Positions 52,634 to 61,432 of a stretch of 64,000 nucleotides of DNA are shown one piece after another; position 1 is the first letter of the stretch, and each line of letters begins with the position of its first letter. Below the pieces are notes generated by a model. It saw only the letters and a program-made list of their open reading frames with translations, had not been told where the DNA came from and did no database searches. The position numbers and the translations under genes are program-made. The DNA comes from Alistipes sp. (GTDB lineage Bacteria; Bacteroidota; Bacteroidia; Bacteroidales; Rikenellaceae), in contig JAFTWZ010000005.1 in NCBI GenBank assembly GCA_017465055.1, positions 46,336-110,335 on the forward strand. Direction: 5' to 3'.

Positions 52634-53191
52634 ATGGCAAAGAAGTTTATTTGTTCAGTATGCGGATATATTCACGAGGGTAACGAGGCTCCAGATCAGT
52701 GCCCATTGTGCAAGGTAGGTAAGGAGAAGTTTAACGAGATGCAGGAGGAGAACGCCGCTTTGGAGTTCGTAACCGAGCACAAGATTGGCGACGGCAAGGT
52801 TGATCATCCTGAGATTTTGGAGGGCCTCAACAACCACTTTATGGGCGAGTGCACCGAGGTAGGTATGTACCTTGCTATGAGCCGTCAGGCTGACCGCGAG
52901 GGCTATCCCGAGATCGCTGAGGCCTTCAAGCGTTACGCTTTCGAGGAGGCTGAGCACGCCTCTAAGTTCGCAGAGCTTTTGGGCGACTGCGTATGGGACA
53001 CTAAGACCAACCTCGAGAAGCGTATGAACGCCGAGAGTGGTGCTTGCGCCGACAAGATGCGTATTGCGGCTCTTGCTAAGCAGAATAACTACGACGCTAT
53101 CCACGATACCGTACACGAGATGGCTAAGGATGAGGCTCGCCACGGCAAGGGCTTCGAGGGTCTCTACAAGCGTTATTTCGGTAATAAGTAG
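52634..53191 (+). CDS. Rubrerythrin, rubredoxin domain first
   Basis: A 185-residue non-haem iron protein that reduces hydrogen peroxide in anaerobes. The rubredoxin-type Cys4 site comes first (Cys7, Cys10, Cys23, Cys26), followed by the four-helix di-iron domain with ExxH motifs (EEAEHASKF and DEARHGKGF). This reverse order is the reverse-rubrerythrin layout. Its strong promoter and codon use (GCT, CGT) suggest high expression. It is followed by the B/A hairpin pair. Confidence 0.94.
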   Translation: MAKKFICSVCGYIHEGNEAPDQCPLCKVGKEKFNEMQEENAALEFVTEHKIGDGKVDHPEILEGLNNHFMGECTEVGMYLAMSRQADREGYPEIAEAFKRYAFEEAEHASKFAELLGDCVWDTKTNLEKRMNAESGACADKMRIAALAKQNNYDAIHDTVHEMAKDEARHGKGFEGLYKRYFGNK

Positions 53192-53215
53192 TCAAAGGCT
53201 ATGACACTATATGAG

Positions 53216-53335
53216 AAGGCTGAATAAAAAGTGTATTTTGTCGTTATGCTCGCCCTCAAAATGCTCATTTACGCTCAGTAAACTCCGCTTTTTCGGGCTT
53301 CGCAGGCCTAAAACTACATCTTTTTATTCAACCTT
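53216..53335 (-). repeat. 120-bp dispersed element, inverted copy
   Basis: The copy is the reverse complement of 18129-18248 with only a few changes. It keeps the inverted ends GGCTGAATAAAAAG and CTTTTTATTCAACC. Confidence 0.85.
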
Positions 53336-53345
53336 ATAACAAAAT

Positions 53346-53385
53346 GGAGGTGGCTAATTAACTTTTTAGTCACCTCCTTTTTATT
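53346..53385 (+). terminator. A-type hairpin terminator after the rubrerythrin gene
   Basis: The stem GGAGGTGGCTA pairs with TAGTCACCTCC (53346-53377) and is followed by TTTTTATTT. It is nearly identical to the hairpin at 17499-17526. Confidence 0.8.
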
Positions 53386-53437
53386 TAACCGTGAGTAGAA
53401 AAGGGTGGCAATAGTGAATATTTTGGGAAAAAATTAG

Positions 53438-53445
53438 TACCTTTG
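53438..53445 (+). promoter_or_regulatory. -7 box of the NagB-LmbE gene (TACCTTTG)
   Basis: Matches TAnnTTTG; about 86 nt before the start codon. Confidence 0.5.
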
Positions 53446-53531
53446 AATCGAGTATCGGCCAATAATCAGCTTGGCATAGGTGCTCGGCGCGATAAGTGTG
53501 GATTAATGAGATAATAAAACTACAATAGACT

Positions 53532-55481
53532 ATGAACAATAAGTACCAACTTCCGAAGGATGGCGGATTGATTAAGGACTATGCTCCTAAGGATATCATC
53601 CACCGCTATGAGCGTATGGCTACCCGAGTATTCGAGAACGAATATTACGGTGTGCAGTATGTTGCCGACACCATTTGTCGTATGGTGCGCGAACATAGCG
53701 AGCGAGCCTCGGCACGCGACATTTACGAGGAGCTCCCACCCTTTGTCCTCGGTCTCACTACAGGACAGACGCCTCTGGGTCTCTATCGTGAGTTGGTCAA
53801 GCGCCACCAGGCTGGTGAGATATCGTTTGCCAACGTGGCGGTATACTCGCTCGATGAGTTCTACCCCATACGTCGCACCGAGCAGCAGAGCCGCAACTTC
53901 AGAATCCACGATGAGTTCCTTAAGCATATAGATATACGCCCTGAGAATGTCCATATCCCCGATGGCACGATTTCTGAGTCGGAGGTGTCGGAGTATTGCG
54001 CAGCGTTCGATAAGTCGATACGCAAGATTGACCTTATGATCATAGGCTTTGGCGAGCAGGGACAGATAGGCTTCAATGAGCAGGGGTCGTATGCAAAGTC
54101 GCATACGCGCCTTGTGGAGCTTAGTCACAACTCGCGCAAGGTGCAGTCAGACCTCTTTTTCGGTCTGGAGAATACCCCCAAGATGGCCATTACTATGGGT
54201 ATAGGTACGATTATGCGTGCCGACCGTATAGTGCTAATGGCCTGGGGCGAGGATAAGGCTAATGCTGTGCAGCAGATTGTCGAGGGCGAAATCTCGGATA
54301 AGGTTCCTGCCAGCCATCTTCAGGCGCACCCCAACGTCGAGCTTGTCATCGACGAGAATGCTGCCGAGAAGCTCACGCGCGAGCAGACCCCCTGGCTTGT
54401 AGGCCCTTGTAACTGGACTCCTAAGTTTGTGCGTAAGGCCGTAGTGTGGCTTTGTGGCATAGTGAACAAGCCTATACTCAAGCTAACGTATAAGGACTAT
54501 ATCGAAAACTCGCTTGGCCAGCTACTCGAGAAGTGTGGCTCGTATGACCAGGTAAACATTCGCGTCTTCAACGACCTGCAGCATACCATCACTGGCTGGC
54601 CAGGAGGTAAGCCCAATGCCGACGACTCGACGCGTCCAGCGCCCTCGATGCCATATCCTAAGCGCGTGCTTATCTTCTCGCCACACCCCGATGACGATGT
54701 TATCTCGATGGGAGGTACGTTTATTCGCCTTGTCGAGCAGGGCCACATTGTCCACGTAGCCTACCAAACTTCGGGCAATGTTGCAGTGCACGACGATGTG
54801 GTATTGCAGAATATAGACACGGCACGTGAGTTGGGCTTAGGCGATACCTTTGACGAGGTGTGTGCGCTTATCGCCTCGAAACGCCGTGGCGAGCCTGAAC
54901 CACGTAAGCTCCTCGATATCAAAGGCTCGATACGTCGTGCCGAGGCTAAGGCTGCGGTGCGCTCGTTCGGCCTAAATCCCGAGACCAACGCCCACTTCCT
55001 TAACCTGCCCTTCTACGAGACGGGAGGTATCAAGAAGGGTGCTTTGACATCCAAAGATATAGATATCATCGTTAAGCTGCTGCGCGAGGTACGTCCGCAC
55101 CAGATATACGCAGCAGGCGACCTTGCCGATCCACACGGCACACATCGTACGTGTATGGAGGCCATCCTCGAGGCTCTGGACGTAACGAAGGAGGATGACT
55201 GGCGCGAGGAGTGCCACTTGTGGCTCTACCGTGGTGCGTGGATGGAGTGGAATCTCGGTATGGTGGATATGGCAGTGCCACTATCGCCCGACGAGATGCT
55301 TAAGAAGCGTCACGCCATCTATCGCCACCTCTCGCAGAAGGATATCGTGCCTTTCCCTGGTAGCGATACTCGTGAGTTCTGGCAGCGCGCCGAGGAGCGT
55401 ACGCAGAATACTGCTAAGCTCTACGACAAGCTTGGTATGGCGGAGTATCAGGCCATTGAGGTCTTTGTAAAGATGTTTTAG
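53532..55481 (+). CDS. NagB-like domain fused to an LmbE/PIG-L deacetylase domain
   Basis: The protein has 649 residues. Residues about 30-300 are NagB-like (glucosamine-6-phosphate deaminase/isomerase fold), with LGLTTGQTPLGLYREL and SLDEFYP (Asp108). The active-site loop reads GFGEQGQIGFNEQ: the usual Asp141 and His143 are Gln176 and Gln178, while Glu183 (usual Glu148) remains. Residues about 378-640 form an LmbE/PIG-L deacetylase with the metal motif PHPDDD (384-389) and DPHGTH. The deacetylase may be the active part and the NagB part a sugar-phosphate sensor or altered isomerase (inference). A canonical nagB follows at 56166. Confidence 0.92.
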   Translation: MNNKYQLPKDGGLIKDYAPKDIIHRYERMATRVFENEYYGVQYVADTICRMVREHSERASARDIYEELPPFVLGLTTGQTPLGLYRELVKRHQAGEISFANVAVYSLDEFYPIRRTEQQSRNFRIHDEFLKHIDIRPENVHIPDGTISESEVSEYCAAFDKSIRKIDLMIIGFGEQGQIGFNEQGSYAKSHTRLVELSHNSRKVQSDLFFGLENTPKMAITMGIGTIMRADRIVLMAWGEDKANAVQQIVEGEISDKVPASHLQAHPNVELVIDENAAEKLTREQTPWLVGPCNWTPKFVRKAVVWLCGIVNKPILKLTYKDYIENSLGQLLEKCGSYDQVNIRVFNDLQHTITGWPGGKPNADDSTRPAPSMPYPKRVLIFSPHPDDDVISMGGTFIRLVEQGHIVHVAYQTSGNVAVHDDVVLQNIDTARELGLGDTFDEVCALIASKRRGEPEPRKLLDIKGSIRRAEAKAAVRSFGLNPETNAHFLNLPFYETGGIKKGALTSKDIDIIVKLLREVRPHQIYAAGDLADPHGTHRTCMEAILEALDVTKEDDWREECHLWLYRGAWMEWNLGMVDMAVPLSPDEMLKKRHAIYRHLSQKDIVPFPGSDTREFWQRAEERTQNTAKLYDKLGMAEYQAIEVFVKMF

Positions 55482-55498
55482 TATATAAAGGGCTAATT

Positions 55499-56065
55499 AT
55501 GAAGAGATTTTTAATACTATTCGTTCTGTTGCTTCTTGCTGCTAATGTGTCGGCACAGTCGCTTGTTGGCAAGTGGGAAGGGCAGGTGTATAATGCCGAA
55601 GAGGTTATACCTAAGTATACAGATAGTGGAGCGAATATGAATATGGATACGACGGTCACTTATAGCGATGATGGCACGGCAATTAGCGAGTCGTACCTTA
55701 TGATGTCTATGCCTCTGGACGAAGATACCGTAGTGAAGTGGAGGGTGAAGGTCGAGTTGGGCTTCTTGTGGAGCTATGGGGATGGTCAACTTGCGGAGAT
55801 AACAAACGGTATTGCTCGTTACACGGTCGAGGATATTGAGTTTGAGCCATCATCTCCCGAGTTAGAACTCCTGATACCGAGTCTCAAACAGCATATCCAG
55901 GCTCAGATAGATGAAGCGTACGACACTGGTTCGGAGGGCGTTGAGCGAGTGTGTAGTATAGAGTTTATCTCTGACGACGAGCACATCTACTCGGCCGGTG
56001 CTGTGGAGATGGAGGGAGAGGCGTTTGAGGCTCCAAAGATAAAGTTTACGCGTGTAGTGGAGTAG
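55499..56065 (+). CDS. Secreted protein of unknown function (lipocalin-like)
   Basis: A 188-residue protein with a signal peptide ending SAQS (FLILFVLLLLAANVSAQ). It begins SLVGKWEGQVYNAEE, resembling the start of lipocalin-like domains. The rest is acidic and beta-rich, with no Cys pair. It lies 17 nt after the fusion gene and so is probably co-transcribed. No family can be named. Confidence 0.8.
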   Translation: MKRFLILFVLLLLAANVSAQSLVGKWEGQVYNAEEVIPKYTDSGANMNMDTTVTYSDDGTAISESYLMMSMPLDEDTVVKWRVKVELGFLWSYGDGQLAEITNGIARYTVEDIEFEPSSPELELLIPSLKQHIQAQIDEAYDTGSEGVERVCSIEFISDDEHIYSAGAVEMEGEAFEAPKIKFTRVVE

Positions 56066-56165
56066 CATAGTGCTGGCCGTAGGGCGTAAGTACGACTATT
56101 TCTACTGCAAAAAACGTAATAAGCACTACTATTACTAAAGACAAAATACTGAAAAAAATCGTAAT

Positions 56166-56954
56166 ATGAGAGTAATTATTAAGGATCAGTCGGCGGAGGT
56201 TGCTCAGTGGGCAGCGCGTTATATCGTCGATGCTATCAAGGCTAAGGCCGCAAATACGGATGCCCCCTTCGTGCTTGGCTTGCCTACGGGCTCTACACCT
56301 TTGGAGACATACAGGGAGCTTATACGCCTACACCAGGCAGGCGAGGTCTCTTTTAAGAATGTCGTTACGTTCAATATGGACGAGTATATCGGCCTCGACG
56401 AGAATCATCCCGAGAGCTATCACTCGTTTATGTGGACAAACTTCTTCTCGCACATCGATATCGATGCTAAGAATGTGCATATCCTCAATGGTAATGCCGA
56501 GGATCTTATCGCAGAGTGCGAGGCCTACGAGGCTGCTATTGTCGCGGCTGGAGGTATCGACCTCTTTATGGGAGGTGTAGGCGAGGATGGACATATCGCC
56601 TTTAACGAGCCATTCTCGTCATTGCAGTCGCGTACGCGTATCAAGACCCTTACGCCCGATACTATCGCCGTAAACTCGCGCTTCTTTGGTGGAGATATCT
56701 CGCAGGTACCTACACGAGCTCTCACCGTAGGTGTTGCTACTATTCTCGATGCTCGCACGGTGCTTATCTTGGCCACGGGTGCTAAGAAGGCTCGCGCTCT
56801 GCGTCACGCCATCGAGGGTGGCTATAACCACCAGTGGACTCTGTCGGCGCTTCAGACCCACCCACGCGGCATCATCGTCTGCGACGATAAGGCTGCCGAG
56901 GAGCTTCGCGTCTCAACATATCGCTACTTCAAGGCCATTGAGAGCGGCAACTAA
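56166..56954 (+). CDS. nagB: Glucosamine-6-phosphate deaminase
   Basis: A 262-residue enzyme converting glucosamine-6-phosphate to fructose-6-phosphate and ammonia. Residues match E. coli numbering: Asp72 in NMDEY, Asp141 and His143 in [10 protein letters not shown], and Glu148. The phosphate loop is [12 protein letters not shown]. It completes amino-sugar catabolism, which the sialidase could feed. It lies about 100 nt beyond the secreted protein gene. Confidence 0.96.
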   Translation: MRVIIKDQSAEVAQWAARYIVDAIKAKAANTDAPFVLGLPTGSTPLETYRELIRLHQAGEVSFKNVVTFNMDEYIGLDENHPESYHSFMWTNFFSHIDIDAKNVHILNGNAEDLIAECEAYEAAIVAAGGIDLFMGGVGEDGHIAFNEPFSSLQSRTRIKTLTPDTIAVNSRFFGGDISQVPTRALTVGVATILDARTVLILATGAKKARALRHAIEGGYNHQWTLSALQTHPRGIIVCDDKAAEELRVSTYRYFKAIESGN

Positions 56955-57345
56955 TGGCTCAGTAGTAAATTCCGGTGGGGATTGAAAAAAATCATGCAAA
57001 AATAGTAGCTAAACGAAATATAAATATCGTCACCCCGAGGAGGAGCAAGTATGAGTTTGCGGAGTGTGATAACGCCACTATGCTCCGACGTGGGGGTCTT
57101 CCGCTGTTTATAGAGCCGTGCGGAGTGAGATTGATAGTCGTGCGTGCAGTGCGAAGTGCAATTTCAACTCTTACGTATCAGTGCGGAAGTATAAACAAAG
57201 GAAGATCGCCACAGAATTGCATAGACCCAAGTGGGTATCACCACCGCTCGTAGATGCAATTCTTCGCGATGACGTATTGATATCATTTGTTGCTCCACAA
57301 GAATTTCAGACTGAGCCCAACTAATGTTTCAAATAGAGCAGTAAA
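56955..57345. other. Gene-free region between nagB and the aspartokinase terminator
   Basis: Open frames here are short and show no family resemblance. The stretch 57030-57320 is GC-richer than typical intergenic DNA and reads like degenerate coding or repeat sequence, but nothing could be identified. Confidence 0.4.
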
Positions 57346-57350
57346 ACAAT

Positions 57351-57384
57351 GGGCTGGCTAAATGTAAATTTGATTAGCCAGCCC
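57351..57384 (-). terminator. Terminator of the aspartokinase gene
   Basis: The stem GGGCTGGCTA/TAGCCAGCCC is perfect. Read on the minus strand it is followed by ATTGTTTTAC. The loop AATGTAAATTTGAT resembles the loop of the pgm terminator at 16484-16509. Confidence 0.75.
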
Positions 57385-57409
57385 TCATTGTATATAGTTA
57401 TAACCCAAA

Positions 57410-58660
57410 CTACTTGGTCCTTACGAAGCGCAGAGAGTGGGGTGTGGTCTGCTTGATGATTATGCGCTCGTCGAAGGCGTAGTGACGATACAGCTCCTCG
57501 GTGTAGTAGCGTATGGTGACCATCTCGACATCCTCGATCTTCTCGACATCGAAGCCCTCGGCGTGAAGCTCCGACATAGCATCGTCGATATGCCACGAGG
57601 CGTCTACCGCTATGTAGAGGTTTACGGCCGAGTTATGTACCAGGTTGATGCGTATGCGGTGACTATCGAAGGTGGTGAATACCTTGGCAAACTTCTCCTC
57701 GAGCACGAACGATAGGTCGCGCGAGTGTAGGTTGAGCAGCACCTGACTCTTCTGTATAAGTATCGGCTCGTAGGCGCGCTCCACATCGCCCGTAATCACC
57801 GAGCCCGAGGCTGTCTTGTCGCCAAAAGGACGCACGTAGAGAGGTATGTTCTTGGCCTCTAAAGGCTTGATGGTCTTGGGGTGGATAATCTGAGCGCCGC
57901 TGTAGGCCATCTCTATGGTATCCATATAGCTCAGGCGCTCAATCTTGCGAGCATCAGGGAAGACCTTAGGGTCGGCATTAAGGATTCCGTCGACATCCTT
58001 CCATACGCTCATCGACTCGGCGTCGAGGACGTTTGCGACGATTGCTGCCGAGTAGTCCGAGCCCTCGCGGCCTAATGTCGTGGTCGTGCCATCTGGTGCG
58101 CCACCGATAAAGCCTTGTCCTACGAAGACGCTCACCTCGCTGTCGCCAATCTCGCGCTTGAGGCGTACGGCTGTAGCCTCGAGGTTAACGTTGGCATCCT
58201 TATGTCGCTGCTCCGTGAGGAACGCGCGGCGCATATCTATCCACTTGTTGCTTACGCCGTGGCCGTTGAGGTAGTTCGAGATTATGGTCGTCGACACCAA
58301 CTCGCCAAAGGCCACGATGGTGTCGTACCACAACTCGGCATCGGAGCTACGGTATATGGTGTTGCGTACCGTGTTGCGTAGCTGCTGGAAGAGGAGGTCT
58401 ACCTGCTCTATGGTAATATCGGCGCCCATAAGCTCGTCTATGATGGCGCGGTGGTAGGCGTAGCTGCCATCTATGCGCTCCAGGGCTAACGCCTGGTTGC
58501 CCTGCTGCATCGCCTCGAATACTCCCTCGAGGGCGTTGGTGGTCTTACCCATTGCCGAGACGATGATAAATAGGTTGCTCTCGCCGAGGACTATATCGCG
58601 GAGATTGCGCACGCCTGCGGCATCCTTGACCGAGGCACCTCCGAACTTGTATACTTTCAT
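57410..58660 (-). CDS. lysC: Aspartate kinase
   Basis: A 416-residue amino-acid kinase making aspartyl-phosphate, the first step towards lysine, threonine and methionine. The nucleotide loop is KFGGASV (4-10). SDYSAAIVANVLDAE and WKDVDGILNADPKV are typical of the kinase core. The C-terminal third forms the ACT-type regulatory region (LLNLHSRDLSFVLEEKF). It is a monofunctional enzyme without a homoserine dehydrogenase part. A GC-rich hairpin at 58696-58729 lies upstream in the leader or at the end of the Sel1 gene. Confidence 0.93.
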   Translation of the reverse strand: MKVYKFGGASVKDAAGVRNLRDIVLGESNLFIIVSAMGKTTNALEGVFEAMQQGNQALALERIDGSYAYHRAIIDELMGADITIEQVDLLFQQLRNTVRNTIYRSSDAELWYDTIVAFGELVSTTIISNYLNGHGVSNKWIDMRRAFLTEQRHKDANVNLEATAVRLKREIGDSEVSVFVGQGFIGGAPDGTTTTLGREGSDYSAAIVANVLDAESMSVWKDVDGILNADPKVFPDARKIERLSYMDTIEMAYSGAQIIHPKTIKPLEAKNIPLYVRPFGDKTASGSVITGDVERAYEPILIQKSQVLLNLHSRDLSFVLEEKFAKVFTTFDSHRIRINLVHNSAVNLYIAVDASWHIDDAMSELHAEGFDVEKIEDVEMVTIRYYTEELYRHYAFDERIIIKQTTPHSLRFVRTK

Positions 58661-58695
58661 TCTATTTTGTATTAACCGTTACTATATTAAACAGC

Positions 58696-58729
58696 GTGTG
58701 TGGTGAGGACTTGCGCCCCGACCACACAC
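58696..58729 (-). terminator. Hairpin between the Sel1 gene and lysC
   Basis: The stem GTGTGTGGT/ACCACACAC has a 16-nt loop. The tail on the minus strand has only three T, so it may be a terminator of the Sel1 gene or a leader hairpin of lysC. Confidence 0.5.
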
Positions 58730-58772
58730 AACATAAATCATCTTATGTGATAACCACCCAGCGGTGTGGTCG

Positions 58773-59459
58773 CTACACCAGCAGACCATCGAGGTCGTGC
58801 AGTGCGTTTATAGCATCCTCGTAGCCATCCTTCGCAGCGCGACTATACCACTCGCGTGCTGCCTCCACGTCGCGCTCTGTGCCCTTAGCCTGCTCGTAGC
58901 AGCTGCCGACAATAAACATCGCGTAGTCGCTATGTCCCTGCTTTGCCGCTTTCAGATACCACTCAAAGGCCTTTTTAGGGTCGGCAATTACGCCATCGCC
59001 GTGGTCGTAGCATAGACCCAGGGCTATCTGAGCTACGTCGAGGCCACCCTCGGCAGCAAGGCCGAAGTAGTGGGCTGCCAAGTCGAGGTTCTGGGTTGTA
59101 CCTTCACCCTTGTAGTAGCAGTTGCCCAGCTCGTATTGAGCCTTGACGTGGCCGTTGCGTGCTGCTGTTCGATACCATCTTACTGGCTCGTGTATGCAAC
59201 GCTTGACGCCGCGGCCCTCGATGTAGCAACGGCCCAATTCATACTGTGCCTCGGCGTGGCCCTGAACGGCGGCATCGAAGAGGTAATCTACGGCTATGGC
59301 GTCGTCTTGCTCGACACCCCTACCCTCGAAATGGTGTTTTGCTAACTGATATTGTGCCTCGGCGCATCCCTGCTCTGCGGCTTGTTTCAACAACTCTATG
59401 CCCTCCTTAAGGTTGCCATCATTGATGTGGCACATACCTTGATTATACAGTTCGTTCAC
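58773..59459 (-). CDS. Sel1-repeat protein
   Basis: A 228-residue protein made of about six Sel1 repeats of 36 residues (AEAQYQLAKHHFEGRGV, AEAQYELGRCYIEGRGV, VKAQYELGNCYYKGEGT, and so on). There is no signal peptide, so it is probably cytoplasmic. Sel1 repeats form alpha-solenoids that scaffold protein complexes. The -7 box TACCTTTG at 59543-59550 on the minus strand gives a leader of about 75 nt. Confidence 0.92.
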   Translation of the reverse strand: MNELYNQGMCHINDGNLKEGIELLKQAAEQGCAEAQYQLAKHHFEGRGVEQDDAIAVDYLFDAAVQGHAEAQYELGRCYIEGRGVKRCIHEPVRWYRTAARNGHVKAQYELGNCYYKGEGTTQNLDLAAHYFGLAAEGGLDVAQIALGLCYDHGDGVIADPKKAFEWYLKAAKQGHSDYAMFIVGSCYEQAKGTERDVEAAREWYSRAAKDGYEDAINALHDLDGLLV

Positions 59460-59542
59460 TCTTACTCACAATTTAGTTATACATACTCGCTTGTTACGTG
59501 CTAAACTTGACTTTGTGGTCGTTAGCTCATATCTTACGTATG

Positions 59543-59550
59543 CAAAGGTA
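59543..59550 (-). promoter_or_regulatory. -7 box of the Sel1 gene (TACCTTTG on minus strand)
   Basis: A TAnnTTTG match about 84 nt before the start codon. Confidence 0.55.
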
Positions 59551-59678
59551 CAAATTTCGGGGCAACTATTACACATTTTAGCAATTTTTTTTATGGCTGT
59601 AGGCTGTAATAAATAGTTGTGGCGTTATAATGGTTAGATAAAAACAAGAAAAGCGGCGGTTATTGTAAATAAAAATTT

Positions 59679-59686
59679 TATCTTTG
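59679..59686 (+). promoter_or_regulatory. -7 box of galE (TATCTTTG)
   Basis: A TAnnTTTG match that overlaps the earliest possible TTG start of the frame, so the ATG at 59711 is the real start. Confidence 0.65.
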
Positions 59687-59710
59687 CAATGTGAAAAACT
59701 ATTTCTACTT

Positions 59711-60739
59711 ATGAACAATAGATGTGTGCTTGTTGCTGGTGGAGCGGGATATATAGGTTCGCACACCGCTGTGGAGCTTATTAATGCTGGATATGAGGTT
59801 GTCATTGTCGATAACTTCTCTAATAGCGACGCCTCGTCACTCGAGGGTATCGAGCGTATCACGGGCGTAAAGCCTGCCTTTGTCGAGGTCGACTGCTGCG
59901 ATAAGGCGGCTATGCGCCGTCTCTTCGAGCGCTACGACTTTAACTCGGCCATTCACTTTGCAGCGTTCAAGGCTGTAGGTGAGTCGGTTATGGAGCCTGC
60001 GAAGTACTATCGCAACAATCTGCTCTCGCTGCTCAACCTCGTTGAGCTGATGAAGGAGTTTGGCCGCGAAAATATCGTCTTCTCCTCTTCTGCTACGGTA
60101 TACGGCGATGCCGATGTATTGCCCGTTACGGAGCTTACGCCTCGTAAGCCTGCAACGTCGCCCTATGGCAATACCAAGCAGATGTCCGAAGATATCCTTC
60201 GCGATAATGTGGCTGCCGATGATAGGCTGCGTGGCATAGCACTTCGATACTTCAATCCCATAGGTGCACACCCCTCGGCACTCATCGGCGAGCTGCCTCG
60301 CGGCGTGCCCAATAACCTCGTGCCATACATCACGCAGACGGCCGCAGGCATCCGCGAGTGTCTGAGTATCTTCGGCGATGACTATCCTACGCCCGATGGC
60401 TCGTGTTTGAGAGACTATATCGACGTTGTCGACCTTGCTCGTGCACACGTCGTGGCAATCGGCCGTATGGTGGGTAAGGTTTCCGACGAGCGTTACGAGG
60501 TCTTCAACATAGGCACTGGTCGCCCCGTTTCGGTCTTCGAGCTTGTCAAGGGTTTTGAGCAGGCCAATGGCCTAAAGCTCAACTACCGCGTAGCACCACG
60601 TCGTGCTGGCGACGTTACGGCCGTGTGGGCCGACACAACGCGTGCTACCGAGGTGCTCGGCTGGAGGGCTGAGCGCGAGCTATGCGACACGCTGAAGGCT
60701 GCGTGGCAGTGGGAGTGTAACGTGCGCGGCATTAAATAA
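59711..60739 (+). CDS. galE: UDP-glucose 4-epimerase
   Basis: A 342-residue epimerase interconverting UDP-glucose and UDP-galactose (or the N-acetyl forms). The start is at the ATG at 59711 because the -7 box covers earlier codons. The nucleotide loop is GGAGYIG (10-16). The catalytic Tyr152-x-x-x-Lys156 lies in SPYGNTKQ, with the Ser/Thr of FSSSATVYGD before it. RYFNPIGAHPSALIGE is typical of GalE. Confidence 0.96.
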   Translation: MNNRCVLVAGGAGYIGSHTAVELINAGYEVVIVDNFSNSDASSLEGIERITGVKPAFVEVDCCDKAAMRRLFERYDFNSAIHFAAFKAVGESVMEPAKYYRNNLLSLLNLVELMKEFGRENIVFSSSATVYGDADVLPVTELTPRKPATSPYGNTKQMSEDILRDNVAADDRLRGIALRYFNPIGAHPSALIGELPRGVPNNLVPYITQTAAGIRECLSIFGDDYPTPDGSCLRDYIDVVDLARAHVVAIGRMVGKVSDERYEVFNIGTGRPVSVFELVKGFEQANGLKLNYRVAPRRAGDVTAVWADTTRATEVLGWRAERELCDTLKAAWQWECNVRGIK

Positions 60740-60773
60740 CCATCGAGTAAACAATCTAATATAGAGAATATAG

Positions 60774-61400
60774 ATGAAGAGATTAGTAATTATAGCCCTA
60801 CTGATGCTTATGGCTGTGCCTATGGCCGAGGCTAAGCGTCGCGAGACTCCCGAGGAGATTGAGCGTAAGACGCGCCACTACTCTGGCTGGGAGTGGGGTG
60901 CTGCAGGACGCGTCAGCTTGGTGTTTTACGAGCTTGACCATATGCGAATCGCAGGACAGCCTGCGGTGCGCGCCTACCAGAGTCAGGCCAAGATGGGAGG
61001 TAATATAATGGTTAACGGAGGCTACTTCCTCTCGAACCACTGGAAGCTCGGCTTGGAGCTTGGTGCGCAGATACAGTACAACTATACGGTTGTGCCAGTA
61101 TATCTTACGGCGCACTACTTCTACGGTAAGCGTAAGAACTGCCTCTTTAACTTCGTGAATGCAGGAACTAATATCCTCTTCGATAAGGGTCTTAGGTTTG
61201 GTACTACGGCAGCAGGAGGTATAGGCTTCCGCTTCCAGTCGCCCGATAACAATCATAAGATCGACCTAATGCTCGGCTATCAAGCCCTGATGCTCTCGCC
61301 ACGACCAGTCATCAAGGAGCCATTTGGATATAAACCTCAGGATGTTAAGCGTATTGGCTTCAATCAGTCGGTGTTCCTCGGTATAGGAATATCGTTCTAA
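60774..61400 (+). CDS. Outer-membrane barrel-like protein, unknown function
   Basis: The protein has 208 residues with a signal peptide (IIALLMLMAVPMAEAK), then aromatic-rich amphipathic strands (NIMVNGGYFLSNHWKLGLEL, FGTTAAGGIGFRFQS) and a terminal VFLGIGISF typical of outer-membrane barrels. It lies 34 nt after galE. No family is recognised. Confidence 0.8.
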   Translation: MKRLVIIALLMLMAVPMAEAKRRETPEEIERKTRHYSGWEWGAAGRVSLVFYELDHMRIAGQPAVRAYQSQAKMGGNIMVNGGYFLSNHWKLGLELGAQIQYNYTVVPVYLTAHYFYGKRKNCLFNFVNAGTNILFDKGLRFGTTAAGGIGFRFQSPDNNHKIDLMLGYQALMLSPRPVIKEPFGYKPQDVKRIGFNQSVFLGIGISF

Positions 61401-61432
61401 TCACTGTAAAACCGTAAAACCCAAATCTTTCG

